From positions 62,001 through 126,000 of the forward strand of contig NZ_JABAIM010000005.1 of the NCBI RefSeq assembly GCF_012641365.1: a stretch of 64,000 nt of DNA, in the 5' to 3' direction. The position numbers and the translations under genes are program-made. Positions 8,795-16,349 of the stretch are shown here, piece by piece (within the stretch, counting starts at the first letter, position 1; each line of letters opens with the position of its first letter). The notes beneath the pieces were generated by a model. That model worked only from the letters and a program-made list of their open reading frames with translations. It was not told the origin of the DNA and did not search any database. The stretch comes from Leeia aquatica. GTDB taxonomy: Bacteria; Pseudomonadota; Gammaproteobacteria; Burkholderiales; Leeiaceae.

Positions 8795-9097
8795 ATGACC
8801 TACGCCCTCTACATTCTCGGTGTACCGCTGATGCTGATCCTGATCTGCCCAATGCTGGTGTGGCGAGGGCCCTTCCGGGTCTATGCAGTCACCATCAGCA
8901 CCCTGCTGCTGCTCAGCTGGCTGGAATTCACCCTGCAGCACAGCATCACCCTGTTCCGCGTCAGCCCCCTGCTCAGCCAGCTGGGGCGGGAGGTGCTGGT
9001 GATCTACAGCATCGCTCATCTGGTCGGGCTGGCGGTGCGCTGGGTGTTGCGCAGTGATACCCCTGCCGAGCCGCCGCACACCTTGCACCACCCATAG
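8795..9097 (+). CDS. Small hydrophobic membrane protein, unknown function
   Basis: Protein of 100 residues with about three membrane-spanning stretches (roughly 3-23, 28-48 and 63-86) and a short proline- and histidine-containing cytoplasmic or periplasmic tail. It begins 12 bases after the creD stop with GGAG well placed upstream, so it is probably co-transcribed with creD. I do not recognise the family. Confidence 0.7.
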   Translation: MTYALYILGVPLMLILICPMLVWRGPFRVYAVTISTLLLLSWLEFTLQHSITLFRVSPLLSQLGREVLVIYSIAHLVGLAVRWVLRSDTPAEPPHTLHHP

Positions 9098-9138
9098 CCC
9101 ATGATTTGCGGCTGTCATCCGGCTCAGGTATAAACAAT

Positions 9139-9162
9139 GGGGCAGCCCGCGTGGGCTGCCCC
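9139..9162 (+). promoter_or_regulatory. Perfect 10-bp hairpin in the leader of the scramblase-like gene
   Basis: GGGGCAGCCC (9139-9148) and GGGCTGCCCC (9153-9162) pair perfectly around a GCGT loop. No T run follows, so it is not a simple terminator of the preceding gene. It lies 9 bases before the AGAGG ribosome binding site (9171-9175) of the gene at 9185 and may stabilise the message or act as a protein-binding or attenuation structure. Confidence 0.6.
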
Positions 9163-9184
9163 GCATACCGAGAGGATCATCCCC

Positions 9185-9772
9185 ATGCATGCTGTACTGC
9201 AGCGCAATCTGTTTCTGGTCAAAGAACACGTTGGCATGTTCAAGGCGGCCAACAATTTTGACGTTTACTGCCCGGAAAACGGGCAGAAACTGATCGAGTG
9301 CCGGGAACCCCATCTGGGGTTCATGACCAAACTGTTCCGCTTTACCGATTACAAGCGCATGACGCCGTTTGAGGTGGTGCTGCGCACGCCGGAAGGCCAG
9401 CCCATCCTGACCGTCAAACGCGGTATCAGCCTGTTGCGCTCCAAAGTGGCCGTACTGGATGAGCAAGGCCGTGAGGTGGGGCTATTTCGGCAGCGACTGC
9501 TTACCATCGGCGGAAAGTTCACCATCCTCAACCCGATGGGTGAGCCAATCTGCACCCTGAAAGGCAAATGGACCGGCTGGGATTTCCGCTTCATGCAGGG
9601 TGAACGTGAACTGGCCCACGTCAGTAAAAAGTGGGCGGGGGCAGGCAAGGAATTGTTCACCAGTGCGGACAACTACATGCTGCGCATCAGTGATGGGGTT
9701 AGCAAGGAAGATCCGGTACGCCTGCTGATCATGGCGGCGGTGATGTGCATCGACATGGTGCTGAAGGAATAA
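9185..9772 (+). CDS. LURP-one-related/phospholipid scramblase-like protein
   Basis: Protein of 195 residues matching the tubby-like barrel family that includes LURP-one-related and bacterial scramblase-related proteins. The pattern of short beta strands ending with a hydrophobic C-terminal helix (about 175-193, LLIMAAVMCIDMVLKE) is characteristic. The start at 9185 is supported by AGAGG nine bases upstream; an upstream in-frame ATG at 9137 would swallow the leader hairpin and the ribosome binding site. No enzyme activity is established for bacterial members. It stands alone between creD and a convergent phytase-like gene. Confidence 0.72.
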   Translation: MHAVLQRNLFLVKEHVGMFKAANNFDVYCPENGQKLIECREPHLGFMTKLFRFTDYKRMTPFEVVLRTPEGQPILTVKRGISLLRSKVAVLDEQGREVGLFRQRLLTIGGKFTILNPMGEPICTLKGKWTGWDFRFMQGERELAHVSKKWAGAGKELFTSADNYMLRISDGVSKEDPVRLLIMAAVMCIDMVLKE

Positions 9773-9804
9773 GCGCTCGGCCCCTTGTGCGGTATTAGGC
9801 CAGC

Positions 9805-9835
9805 GACCGGGGCAGGATGCTGCCCCGGTCACCTT
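9805..9835. terminator. Convergent-gene terminator hairpin
   Basis: An 11-bp perfect stem (GACCGGGGCAG at 9805-9815 with CTGCCCCGGTC at 9820-9830) closes on a GATG loop and sits between two convergent genes. The plus-strand tail is only moderately T-rich (ACCTTGTTT), and no T run follows on the minus strand, so efficiency is uncertain. Confidence 0.6.
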
Positions 9836-9837
9836 GT

Positions 9838-11217
9838 TTAGAAGCCGAAGTACTGATCCACTTTCTTCGGCAGCTTCACCAGCCACAGGCGGCTGCGACT
9901 GTCAGAAGCGGCCTGGGCTTCGATCTTGTAGCGCTCTTCCAGCACCTTGCCGCTCAGGTCTTTCACCTGGCCGCTGCTGTCGGCTACCACCTTTTCCCAG
10001 TCTTTCTGCTTGCCGAGGCTGGCCTTCAAGCCAAAGTCGTTGTCGTTGGCCACTGCCAGCGTCTGACGATCCGGCAGCAGGGTGATCCCCTCCAGCTTTT
10101 CTTCCATCCAGCCCAGATCGCGCATTTCCAGCAGCTTTTCCTTGCGCACCAGCTGGATACCCTGGCTCAGCAGGCCCTGGCGGCTATTGATGCTCTCCAG
10201 CGGTTTGCCCTCCACCGTGCGTTGTTGCAGGTCGCTGGCACCATTCAGGTCGAGCAGGAACACGCTGTTGCGCATCACCCCGTCCGCACCCTTGCCCTGC
10301 TCCACCATCAGGAAACGACCCTGCCCCAGTGCCAGCAGGTCACCCATTTTGGCATCACGGTTTTTTTTGTACACCGGCTCAATCGGGACGGCAAAGTTAC
10401 GGGTTTGCTTGCTGCGGGCATCGTATTCCACGAGGCGGACAAAGGTCGCGTCCTCCGTCTTGCCCTCGATGTCCAGCGTACTTTGCACCAAACCATAGAC
10501 CTTGCCATGGTCAAACGCGACACCTTCAAAACCGCGATTGGGACGACGATAGCGCAGAATGTCCGGCAAGCCACTGCCCGGCGCCAGCCGTTGCAGCACG
10601 CGCCCGGTCTTGGCTTCGACCTGCAGCAGGAAGGGGCCATACTCATCGCACAGCCACAGGGTGCCGTCACCGGCATCCACGATGCCCTCCGGATCCACAC
10701 CTTGCGCATCATAACTGAGGGCCTGCAGGCGATCGGTCAAGGGCATTTCCAGTGAACTGCCTACGCTGCCCGGTGGCAAGGGGCGGCCACTCAGGGCCTT
10801 GCCTTGCGCATCGCGCAGGGGCTGCATCTCCAGCAGGCGTGCGCCTTCCTCGCTGACTTCCACCACACCGAAAGCAGGAGCGAAGTCCGGCACCGGGAAC
10901 ACCTTGCTCGACATACGCTGCGTACCGTCTTGCCACAGCGGAGAGTCACCATTCGGGCCACGGTCATTCAGCACCCAGAATTGCAGCTTGCCTGCCTTGG
11001 CCACTTTCAATGCCAGGCCGGAACCCAGACTTTGCGGGAAGCCCCCAGGAAAGGCCGCCTTGACCTCGGCCGACATGGCATCAGACTTCACGGCAAAGGT
11101 GGACGGTACCTGCACCTGCAGGCGGCGTACGGTCACCTCTTCAGCGGTCAGCGGTGCGGCAGACAGGGTCGAGGCATACCCCAAGGACAGCGCCAGCAAG
11201 GCACGATGCAGCTTCAT
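9838..11217 (-). CDS. Exported phytase-like (esterase-like) beta-propeller protein
   Basis: Protein of 459 residues with a Sec signal peptide (about 1-20, ending SAAP). The rest matches the phytase-like domain family (Pfam Phytase-like, PF13449): conserved LNDRGPNG, DPEGIV, LCDEYGPF, RGFEGVA and LEGITLLPD segments occur in order as in that family. Members are secreted or periplasmic and the substrate is usually unproven; phosphatase or phosphodiesterase activity is only inferred for the family. A GGAG precedes the ATG. It follows the LemA-like lipoprotein gene on the same strand after 66 bases, so the two may share a transcript. Confidence 0.85.
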   Translation of the reverse strand: MKLHRALLALSLGYASTLSAAPLTAEEVTVRRLQVQVPSTFAVKSDAMSAEVKAAFPGGFPQSLGSGLALKVAKAGKLQFWVLNDRGPNGDSPLWQDGTQRMSSKVFPVPDFAPAFGVVEVSEEGARLLEMQPLRDAQGKALSGRPLPPGSVGSSLEMPLTDRLQALSYDAQGVDPEGIVDAGDGTLWLCDEYGPFLLQVEAKTGRVLQRLAPGSGLPDILRYRRPNRGFEGVAFDHGKVYGLVQSTLDIEGKTEDATFVRLVEYDARSKQTRNFAVPIEPVYKKNRDAKMGDLLALGQGRFLMVEQGKGADGVMRNSVFLLDLNGASDLQQRTVEGKPLESINSRQGLLSQGIQLVRKEKLLEMRDLGWMEEKLEGITLLPDRQTLAVANDNDFGLKASLGKQKDWEKVVADSSGQVKDLSGKVLEERYKIEAQAASDSRSRLWLVKLPKKVDQYFGF

Positions 11218-11283
11218 GCGAGGAACTCCAGCAGAAAAAGCTGCAGCTTAGTGGCCCGATGTGACGCCTGCGTGACACACCGT

Positions 11284-11823
11284 TCAGGGGCGCTTGGACA
11301 AACCAAGCAAGGTCGCGCTCCAGCTCTTCGGGAAATGATCCGCCGTCTGGTTGAATTGATCGGCTTCGCTGCGGTAATGCTGCCAGGCCATTTGCTGCTC
11401 TTGCTGCATCTGCCGGGCCTGCCACATCCAGTCACGATAATGCGGGTCAATCAACAAATCAGGGGATTGCTGCTGCACTTGCTGACCCAGCTGAAGCACC
11501 GTACCGTGCAGGGCCTGCTTCAGGGCCTGGTACTGCTGGAAGGCAACGGCATCGTCGAGCAAACCTTTTGCTTTGTCTGCATTGGGTACCCGCCCCAGAT
11601 ACGCCTGCAGCTGTACCAGTGCGGGTGCCATGCTGCCCTTGCCCTGACAGAATTGCAGCAACTTGGGCAACACCGCCAGCCAGCGCTGATCCTGCTCCAC
11701 CACATCGCGCCAGGCACGCTCCGTTGCGGCATGTTGCGAGCGCAGCTCACCAAAGCCACACCCTGCCAAGCCCAGCGACAGCAACAAGGCCAGCGCAACA
11801 CCCCGCATTGCCCGGATTCGCAT
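11284..11823 (-). CDS. LemA-like lipoprotein
   Basis: Protein of 179 residues. The N-terminus (MRIRAMRGVALALLLSLGL) is a lipoprotein signal followed by the lipobox LAGC, Cys22. The C-terminal helical region resembles the LemA family: a YQAL helix, an FRD-like segment (HYRDWMWQ), a HYRSEADQFNQ helix and the closing FPKSWSATLLGL parallel the family's RYN...FN...FP.N..A...GF pattern. The start at 11823 is chosen because AAGGAG lies seven bases upstream; an ATG at 11865 would place that ribosome binding site inside the gene. LemA proteins have no settled function. It diverges from hslR, with only 53 bases between the two starts. Confidence 0.7.
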   Translation of the reverse strand: MRIRAMRGVALALLLSLGLAGCGFGELRSQHAATERAWRDVVEQDQRWLAVLPKLLQFCQGKGSMAPALVQLQAYLGRVPNADKAKGLLDDAVAFQQYQALKQALHGTVLQLGQQVQQQSPDLLIDPHYRDWMWQARQMQQEQQMAWQHYRSEADQFNQTADHFPKSWSATLLGLSKRP

Positions 11824-11876
11824 TACAATCTCCTTCATCTCTCGCCTGCCGTATGAATTCAGCATTAAACCATATC

Positions 11877-12272
11877 ATGCCTGACTTGCTCACCGAAGTT
11901 CGCCTCGACAAATGGGTGTGGGCGGCCCGTTTCTTCAAGACCCGTAGCCTCGCCAGCCAGGCTGTTGATGCCGGACACGTGCGCCTGAATGGCCAGCGCA
12001 GCAAACCCGCTCGTAGCGTCAAAGTGGGCGACACCCTGCATATTCAGGTGGCGCATGGCCTGTTTGAAGTGGTGGTACAGGCCCTGGCCGAACAGCGCGG
12101 CAGTGCGACACTGGCACAATCGCTCTATCAGGAAACCCCTGAGAGCGTGCAGGCACGTGAAGCGGTCCAGTTGCAGCAAAGCCTGGCACCGCGTTATGAG
12201 GCCCAGCATGAAGACAGCGGCCGCCCCAGCAAACGCGACCGCAGACAGATCGGAAAACTCCGTGGCTACTGA
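11877..12272 (+). CDS. hslR: Heat shock protein 15, S4-domain RNA-binding protein
   Basis: Small RNA-binding protein of 131 residues that in E. coli binds 50S subunits carrying nascent chains and helps recycle them. The S4 domain (VRLDKWVWAARFFKTRSLA through NGQRSKPA) begins about seven residues after the chosen ATG, matching the length of the E. coli protein, and the basic C-terminal tail is present (GRPSKRDRRQIGK). An ATG at 11853 is also in frame; neither has a clear ribosome binding site. It overlaps the following Rdx-family gene by 11 bases. Confidence 0.85.
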   Translation: MPDLLTEVRLDKWVWAARFFKTRSLASQAVDAGHVRLNGQRSKPARSVKVGDTLHIQVAHGLFEVVVQALAEQRGSATLAQSLYQETPESVQAREAVQLQQSLAPRYEAQHEDSGRPSKRDRRQIGKLRGY

Positions 12273-12570
12273 TTCCCACATCCTGCGCATTGAATATTGC
12301 ACCTTGTGCCGCTGGCTGCTGCGTGCCGCCTGGCTGGCGCAGGAAGTCCTGACCACCTTTGATACGGACGAGCTGACTGAAGTCGCGCTGGTGCCTTCCA
12401 GCGGCGGCATTTTCCGGCTAACGCTGGACGGCGAGGTGATCTGGGACCGCAAGCAGGAAGACCGTTTTCCCGAGGCTAAAGAGATCAAGCAGCGCATCCG
12501 TGACCGGGTGGCACCGGAGCGTTCCTTGGGTCATAGCGACCGCCAGACGGACGCCCCGTCAAACCACTGA
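12262..12570 (+). CDS. SelT/SelW/SelH (Rdx) family protein
   Basis: Thioredoxin-like protein of 102 residues. The family's redox motif is seen as YCTLCRW (CxxC with cysteine in place of selenocysteine), followed by the conserved GxF segment, FPEAKEIKQRIRD and the closing LGHSD. Proposed roles in the family concern thiol redox, but no reaction is established. The start is uncertain: a GTG at 12262 gives the usual family length and overlaps hslR by 11 bases; an ATG at 12208 would add 18 residues of low complexity and overlap hslR by 65 bases. Confidence 0.75.
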   Translation: MATDSHILRIEYCTLCRWLLRAAWLAQEVLTTFDTDELTEVALVPSSGGIFRLTLDGEVIWDRKQEDRFPEAKEIKQRIRDRVAPERSLGHSDRQTDAPSNH

Positions 12571-12599
12571 CACTTGATACCGGGCCACCCCATAGGCCT

Positions 12600-12613
12600 T
12601 TGATGGGCATCAA
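12600..12613 (+). promoter_or_regulatory. FNR/Anr box upstream of hemN
   Basis: TTGAT-GGGC-ATCAA matches the FNR/Anr consensus TTGAT-N4-ATCAA at every defined position, and the symmetry extends two bases on each side (CTTTGAT...ATCAAAG). It lies 62 bases before the hemN ATG. An extended -10 element (TGC-TAGTCT, hexamer 12636-12641) would put the transcription start near 12648, placing the box centre at -41.5, the classical class II activator position. Oxygen-responsive control of hemN by FNR or Anr is well known in other proteobacteria; binding here is inferred. Confidence 0.85.
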
Positions 12614-12675
12614 AGCCCACGCTGCAGTTCACTGCTAGTCTCCGGGTATCCTGTTTGCCCCGGACGCTAACGACC

Positions 12676-14079
12676 ATGTCTGCCCACCTTGATGTACAGA
12701 ACCTCCAGTTTGACCGCGCGCTGATTGAGCGGCTGGCCGGCAACGGTCCACGCTATACCTCTTACCCGACGGCAGACCGTTTCCACGCCGGTTTTACCGA
12801 GCAGGACTACCGCCAGGTGGCATCGTCCTGTTTTGTACCGGGCGTCAATCGGCCACTGTCACTGTACGTGCATATTCCGTTCTGCAACACCATTTGCTAC
12901 TACTGTGGTTGCAACAAGATCATTACCAAAGATACCGGCAAGGCCGAAGTCTATCTGCAGTATCTGGAGAAGGAACTGGCCTTGCAGCGCCCCCTGTTTG
13001 CCGGCGCACGGGTCGAGCAGCTGCACTTCGGCGGCGGCACCCCCACCTTCCTGAGCGATGAGCAGTTGCGCTGGCTGGTGGAGCGCCTACGCGCCGCCTT
13101 TCCGTTCGCACCGGATGATGAGGGTGAGTTTTCGATCGAGATCGACCCGCGCAAGGTGCAGCCGCAAACCATCCAGCTGCTGCGAGAGCTGGGCTTCAAC
13201 CGGATGAGCCTTGGGGTACAGGATTTTGACCCGGAGGTACAACAGGCGGTCAACCGCATCCAGAGTGAAGCGGAGACTTTGTCTGTCCTGAAAGCGGCGC
13301 GTGAGTGTGGTTTTCACTCCATCTCCATCGACCTGATTTATGGGCTGCCGAAGCAAACCGTAGCCGGCTTTACCGCCACGCTGGACAAAGTCATCGCCGC
13401 CCGGCCCGACCGGCTCTCCATCTATAACTACGCCCACCTGCCTCACCTGTTCAAGCCGCAGCGCCGCATCAATGAGGCGGACCTGCCCAGCGCCAGTGAA
13501 AAGCTGGACCTGCTCAGCTTGTGTATCGACAAGCTGCAGGCAGCAGGTTACTGCTATATCGGCATGGACCACTTTGCGCTGCCGGATGATGAACTGGCCA
13601 TTGCCCAGCGCGCAGGCACCCTGCACCGCAACTTCCAGGGTTACTCCACCCATGACGATATTGATCTGTTGGCGCTGGGGGTATCCGGCATCGGCAAGAT
13701 CGGCCACAGCTATAGCCAGAATGTGCGCACCACCGAGGAATACTACGCCGCGCTGGATGAAGGCCGCCTGCCCCAGTTTCGTGGCTTTGCCCTGCAGCAG
13801 GATGACGTGATCCGCCGCGACCTGATCCAGCAGTTGATGTGCGAATTTGCGCTCGACTTTAGCCAGATCCGGGCACAGTGGCAGATCGAGTTCCAGCAAT
13901 ACTTTTCCGATATTCTGCCCAAGCTCGCGCACTACCAGCAGGAAGGCTTGCTGCACATGGATGAGGATAGCCTGCGCATTCTGCCGCGTGGCCGCCTGCT
14001 GGTACGGAATATTGCCATGCTGTTTGACCACTATCTGGGTCAGGGTCAGGTGCTGCAGCGCTACTCCAAGACCATTTAG
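12676..14079 (+). CDS. hemN: Oxygen-independent coproporphyrinogen III oxidase
   Basis: Radical SAM enzyme of 467 residues that decarboxylates coproporphyrinogen III to protoporphyrinogen IX for haem synthesis without oxygen. The 4Fe-4S cluster motif CxxxCxxC is Cys70, Cys74 and Cys77 in PFCNTICYYCGC; the glycine-rich SAM motif FGGGTPTFL follows and the HemN C-terminal domain is complete. The length fits true HemN rather than the shorter HemW/HemZ relatives. The ATG at 12676 is the first Met of the conserved region. It is a single gene, behind an FNR/Anr box and followed by a long inverted repeat with TTTT that may end its transcript. Confidence 0.95.
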   Translation: MSAHLDVQNLQFDRALIERLAGNGPRYTSYPTADRFHAGFTEQDYRQVASSCFVPGVNRPLSLYVHIPFCNTICYYCGCNKIITKDTGKAEVYLQYLEKELALQRPLFAGARVEQLHFGGGTPTFLSDEQLRWLVERLRAAFPFAPDDEGEFSIEIDPRKVQPQTIQLLRELGFNRMSLGVQDFDPEVQQAVNRIQSEAETLSVLKAARECGFHSISIDLIYGLPKQTVAGFTATLDKVIAARPDRLSIYNYAHLPHLFKPQRRINEADLPSASEKLDLLSLCIDKLQAAGYCYIGMDHFALPDDELAIAQRAGTLHRNFQGYSTHDDIDLLALGVSGIGKIGHSYSQNVRTTEEYYAALDEGRLPQFRGFALQQDDVIRRDLIQQLMCEFALDFSQIRAQWQIEFQQYFSDILPKLAHYQQEGLLHMDEDSLRILPRGRLLVRNIAMLFDHYLGQGQVLQRYSKTI

Positions 14080-14089
14080 CCCGGCAAAG

Positions 14090-14126
14090 CCATCATTGTT
14101 ACCATATAGGTAATAATGATGGTTTT
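14090..14126 (+). promoter_or_regulatory. Long inverted repeat: operator-like copy 1 and possible hemN terminator
   Basis: CCATCATT (14090-14097), TTACC (14099-14103), ATATA spacer, GGTAA (14109-14113) and AATGATGG (14115-14122) form a nearly perfect 33-base inverted repeat with one G/T mismatch, followed by TTTT. As RNA it could terminate hemN transcription. Its core TTACC-N5-GGTAA recurs at 14155-14169 just before the XRE-DAHP synthase gene, so it may also be an operator. The two readings are not exclusive. Confidence 0.6.
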
Positions 14127-14153
14127 CACCACATCAACCATCTTTCAAAAAAA

Positions 14154-14170
14154 ATTACCAATAAGGTAAT
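14154..14170 (+). promoter_or_regulatory. Operator-like inverted repeat copy 2 at the XRE-DAHP synthase promoter
   Basis: ATTACC-AATAA-GGTAAT is a perfect 6-bp inverted repeat, the same core as the repeat centred 56 bases upstream. It overlaps a plausible -35 hexamer (TTACCA, 14155-14160); a -10 candidate TGTAAT lies at 14179-14184 with an 18-base spacer. A protein bound here would block the promoter. The nearest candidate binder is the XRE domain encoded immediately downstream. Confidence 0.6.
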
Positions 14171-14190
14171 GTCTGTGGTGTAATACAGGT

Positions 14191-15570
14191 ATGCAAGCCA
14201 TCCCTGATATTCGCCGCCAGAATCTGCGGCTCCTGATAGCGCACCGCTTTGGTGGTCGCCAGGTGGATTTCGCCCGCACGGTGGGCATCGCTCAATCTTC
14301 TTATGTGTCGCGCCTGCTGTCGACGGACGGCAGCGGCGGGCGCAATCTGGGCGAGGAACTGTCACGCAAGATCGAAATCGCCTGCGGATTGCCCCCGTTC
14401 TGGCTGGACCAGCCCCAGATCGGGCTGCCGCTGGACCCGCACGCGGCCACACAACGCATTCAACATCTGATTGGACATCCTGCCATGAACCAGACACGCC
14501 ATATCGCCAAAACTGACGACACCCGCATCAAGGAAATCAAGGAGCTGGCCCCGCCCTCCCATGTGCTGCGTGAGTACCCCATCACCGAAGGCGCCGCGCA
14601 GCTGACCCTGGAAACCCGACAGGCCATCCACCGTATCTTGCACGGTGCGGACGACCGGCTGCTGGTCATCATCGGCCCCTGCTCCATCCATGACTACGAC
14701 GCCGCCATGGAGTACGCCCGCCGCCTGCAGGAAGAGAAGGTGCGCCATGAGCAGGACCTGCTGGTGGTGATGCGGGTCTACTTCGAAAAGCCGCGCACTA
14801 CCGTCGGCTGGAAGGGCCTGATCAACGATCCGATGCTGGACGGTAGCTACCGCATCAATGAAGGCATTCGTCTGGCGCGCAAGCTGCTGCACGACATCAA
14901 CGATGCCGGTGTGCCAGCGGCGACAGAATACCTGGACATGATCACCCCGCAATACCTGTCTGACCTGATCAGCTGGGGCGCCATCGGCGCTCGCACCACC
15001 GAGAGCCAGGTACACCGCGAGCTGGCCAGCGGGCTATCCTGCCCGGTAGGCTTCAAGAATGGTACCGACGGCAATATTCGCATTGCAGTGGATGCCATCA
15101 AGGCTGCCAATGCGCCACACCACTTTCTGTCGGTGACCAAGGCGGGGCACTCCGCCATCGTTTCGACCATGGGCAACGAGGATTGCCACGTCATCCTGCG
15201 TGGCGGCAAAACACCGAACTACGATGCTGCCAGCGTGGATGCCTCCTGCCAGCAGCTCTCGGCCGCCGGTCTGGCGCAGAAAGTGATGATCGACTTCTCG
15301 CATGCCAACAGCAGCAAGCAGTACCAGCGTCAGATGGACGTCGGCGCGGATGTCAGCAACCAGCTGGCCTCGGGTGACGAACGTATCTTCGGCGTGATGG
15401 TGGAAAGCCATCTGTGTGCCGGCCGCCAGGACCTGATCCCCGGCCAGCCGCTGACCTATGGCCAAAGCATTACCGATGCCTGCATCGACTGGGACAATAG
15501 CCGTGAACTGATGACCCTGCTGGCAGAAGGGGTGCGTGCGCGGCGGCTGAAGCGTACGCGCGGCGAGTAA
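14191..15570 (+). CDS. XRE-family DNA-binding domain fused to 3-deoxy-7-phosphoheptulonate (DAHP) synthase
   Basis: One uninterrupted frame of 459 residues. Residues 1-73 form a Cro/CI-type helix-turn-helix region (recognition area about 24-44, VDFARTVGIAQSSYVSRLL) closing with SRKIEIACGLPPFWLD, the ending typical of phage-repressor N-domains. From Met99 the protein is a complete type I DAHP synthase of the AroF/G/H class, which condenses phosphoenolpyruvate and erythrose 4-phosphate in the first shikimate step: GPCSIHD, KPRTTVGWKGLINDP, ARTTESQVHR, VGFKNGTDGN and FSHANSSKQ motifs are all present. The ATG at 14485 (Met99) would give a normal 361-residue enzyme, with only a weak GGA upstream. 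ATG 14191 has no ribosome binding site but may be leaderless. Two inverted repeats precede it. Whether fusion, short form or both are made is not settled by sequence. Confidence 0.85.
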   Translation: MQAIPDIRRQNLRLLIAHRFGGRQVDFARTVGIAQSSYVSRLLSTDGSGGRNLGEELSRKIEIACGLPPFWLDQPQIGLPLDPHAATQRIQHLIGHPAMNQTRHIAKTDDTRIKEIKELAPPSHVLREYPITEGAAQLTLETRQAIHRILHGADDRLLVIIGPCSIHDYDAAMEYARRLQEEKVRHEQDLLVVMRVYFEKPRTTVGWKGLINDPMLDGSYRINEGIRLARKLLHDINDAGVPAATEYLDMITPQYLSDLISWGAIGARTTESQVHRELASGLSCPVGFKNGTDGNIRIAVDAIKAANAPHHFLSVTKAGHSAIVSTMGNEDCHVILRGGKTPNYDAASVDASCQQLSAAGLAQKVMIDFSHANSSKQYQRQMDVGADVSNQLASGDERIFGVMVESHLCAGRQDLIPGQPLTYGQSITDACIDWDNSRELMTLLAEGVRARRLKRTRGE

Positions 15571-15583
15571 TCCTTCCCCCGCC

Positions 15584-15619
15584 AAACAAAAAGGGATGCC
15601 GAGGCATCCCTTTTTGTTT
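15584..15619. terminator. Bidirectional terminator between DAHP synthase and livF
   Basis: A perfect inverted repeat of 17 bp, with GGGATGCC and GGCATCCC as its core, flanked by AAACAAAAA on the left and TTTTTGTTT on the right. This gives a U-rich tail in both directions, as expected between convergent genes. Confidence 0.95.
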
Positions 15620-15632
15620 GATACTGCTGCGC

Positions 15633-16349
15633 TTACTCGCCGAGGTAGGCCTTCTGCACGGCTTCGTCGTGCAGCAGCTTCTGCGCTTCCCCTTCCAGCG
15701 TGATCTTGCCACCATCCATCACGTAGGCGCGCTGGCAGGTTTGCAGTGCCAGTTTGGCATTCTGCTCTACCAGCAGCAGGGTCACGCCCTCCTTGGCCAC
15801 CTCACGGATGGTTTCAAAAATCTTCTGCACGATGATCGGGGCCAAGCCCATCGACGGCTCATCCAGCAGCAGCAGCTTGGGGCGGCTCATCAAGGCACGT
15901 GAAATCGCCAGCATCTGCTGCTCACCACCGGAAAGGGTGCCGGCCAACTGTTTGGCCCGCTCTTTCAGACGCGGGAAGATGTTGAACATGCGGTCCATGT
16001 CCGCCTGGATGGCAGCCTTGTCGTCCGTACGAGAGTAGGCACCCATTTCCAGGTTTTCAGTCACGGTCAGGCGACTGAAAATGCCACGGCCTTCCGGTAC
16101 CAGCGCCAGACCATGCCGCACCAGATCATAGTTCTTGATGCTGGACAGCGGGCGGCCCTGATACAGGATCTCACCGGCGGCCGGACGCAGCATGCCTGCC
16201 AGCGTCTTCAGCGTGGTGGTCTTGCCAGCACCATTGGCCCCGATCAAGGCCACCATTTCGCCTTGCTTGATGTGGAAGGACATGCCCTTGATGGCCTGAA
16301 TGGCACCGTAAGCCACCTTCAGGTCTTTGACTTCGAGAATGTTGCTCAT
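15633..16349 (-). CDS. livF: Branched-chain amino acid ABC transporter ATPase LivF
   Basis: Nucleotide-binding subunit of 238 residues of a LIV-type (HAAT family) importer. Walker A GANGAGKTT, the Q-loop region, signature LSGGEQQ and Walker B LLLLDEPSMGL are complete, and the short C-terminus typical of LivF is present. The start overlaps the end of livG by 4 bases (ATGA), indicating translational coupling. Substrates of this class include leucine, isoleucine, valine, other amino acids or urea; specificity would come from a binding protein not encoded here. Confidence 0.93.
   Translation of the reverse strand: MSNILEVKDLKVAYGAIQAIKGMSFHIKQGEMVALIGANGAGKTTTLKTLAGMLRPAAGEILYQGRPLSSIKNYDLVRHGLALVPEGRGIFSRLTVTENLEMGAYSRTDDKAAIQADMDRMFNIFPRLKERAKQLAGTLSGGEQQMLAISRALMSRPKLLLLDEPSMGLAPIIVQKIFETIREVAKEGVTLLLVEQNAKLALQTCQRAYVMDGGKITLEGEAQKLLHDEAVQKAYLGE

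Noticed and set aside
11568-11876. Upstream extension of Hsp15 to 234 residues
   Set aside because: The extension is antisense to the LemA-like gene and lacks S4-protein character.
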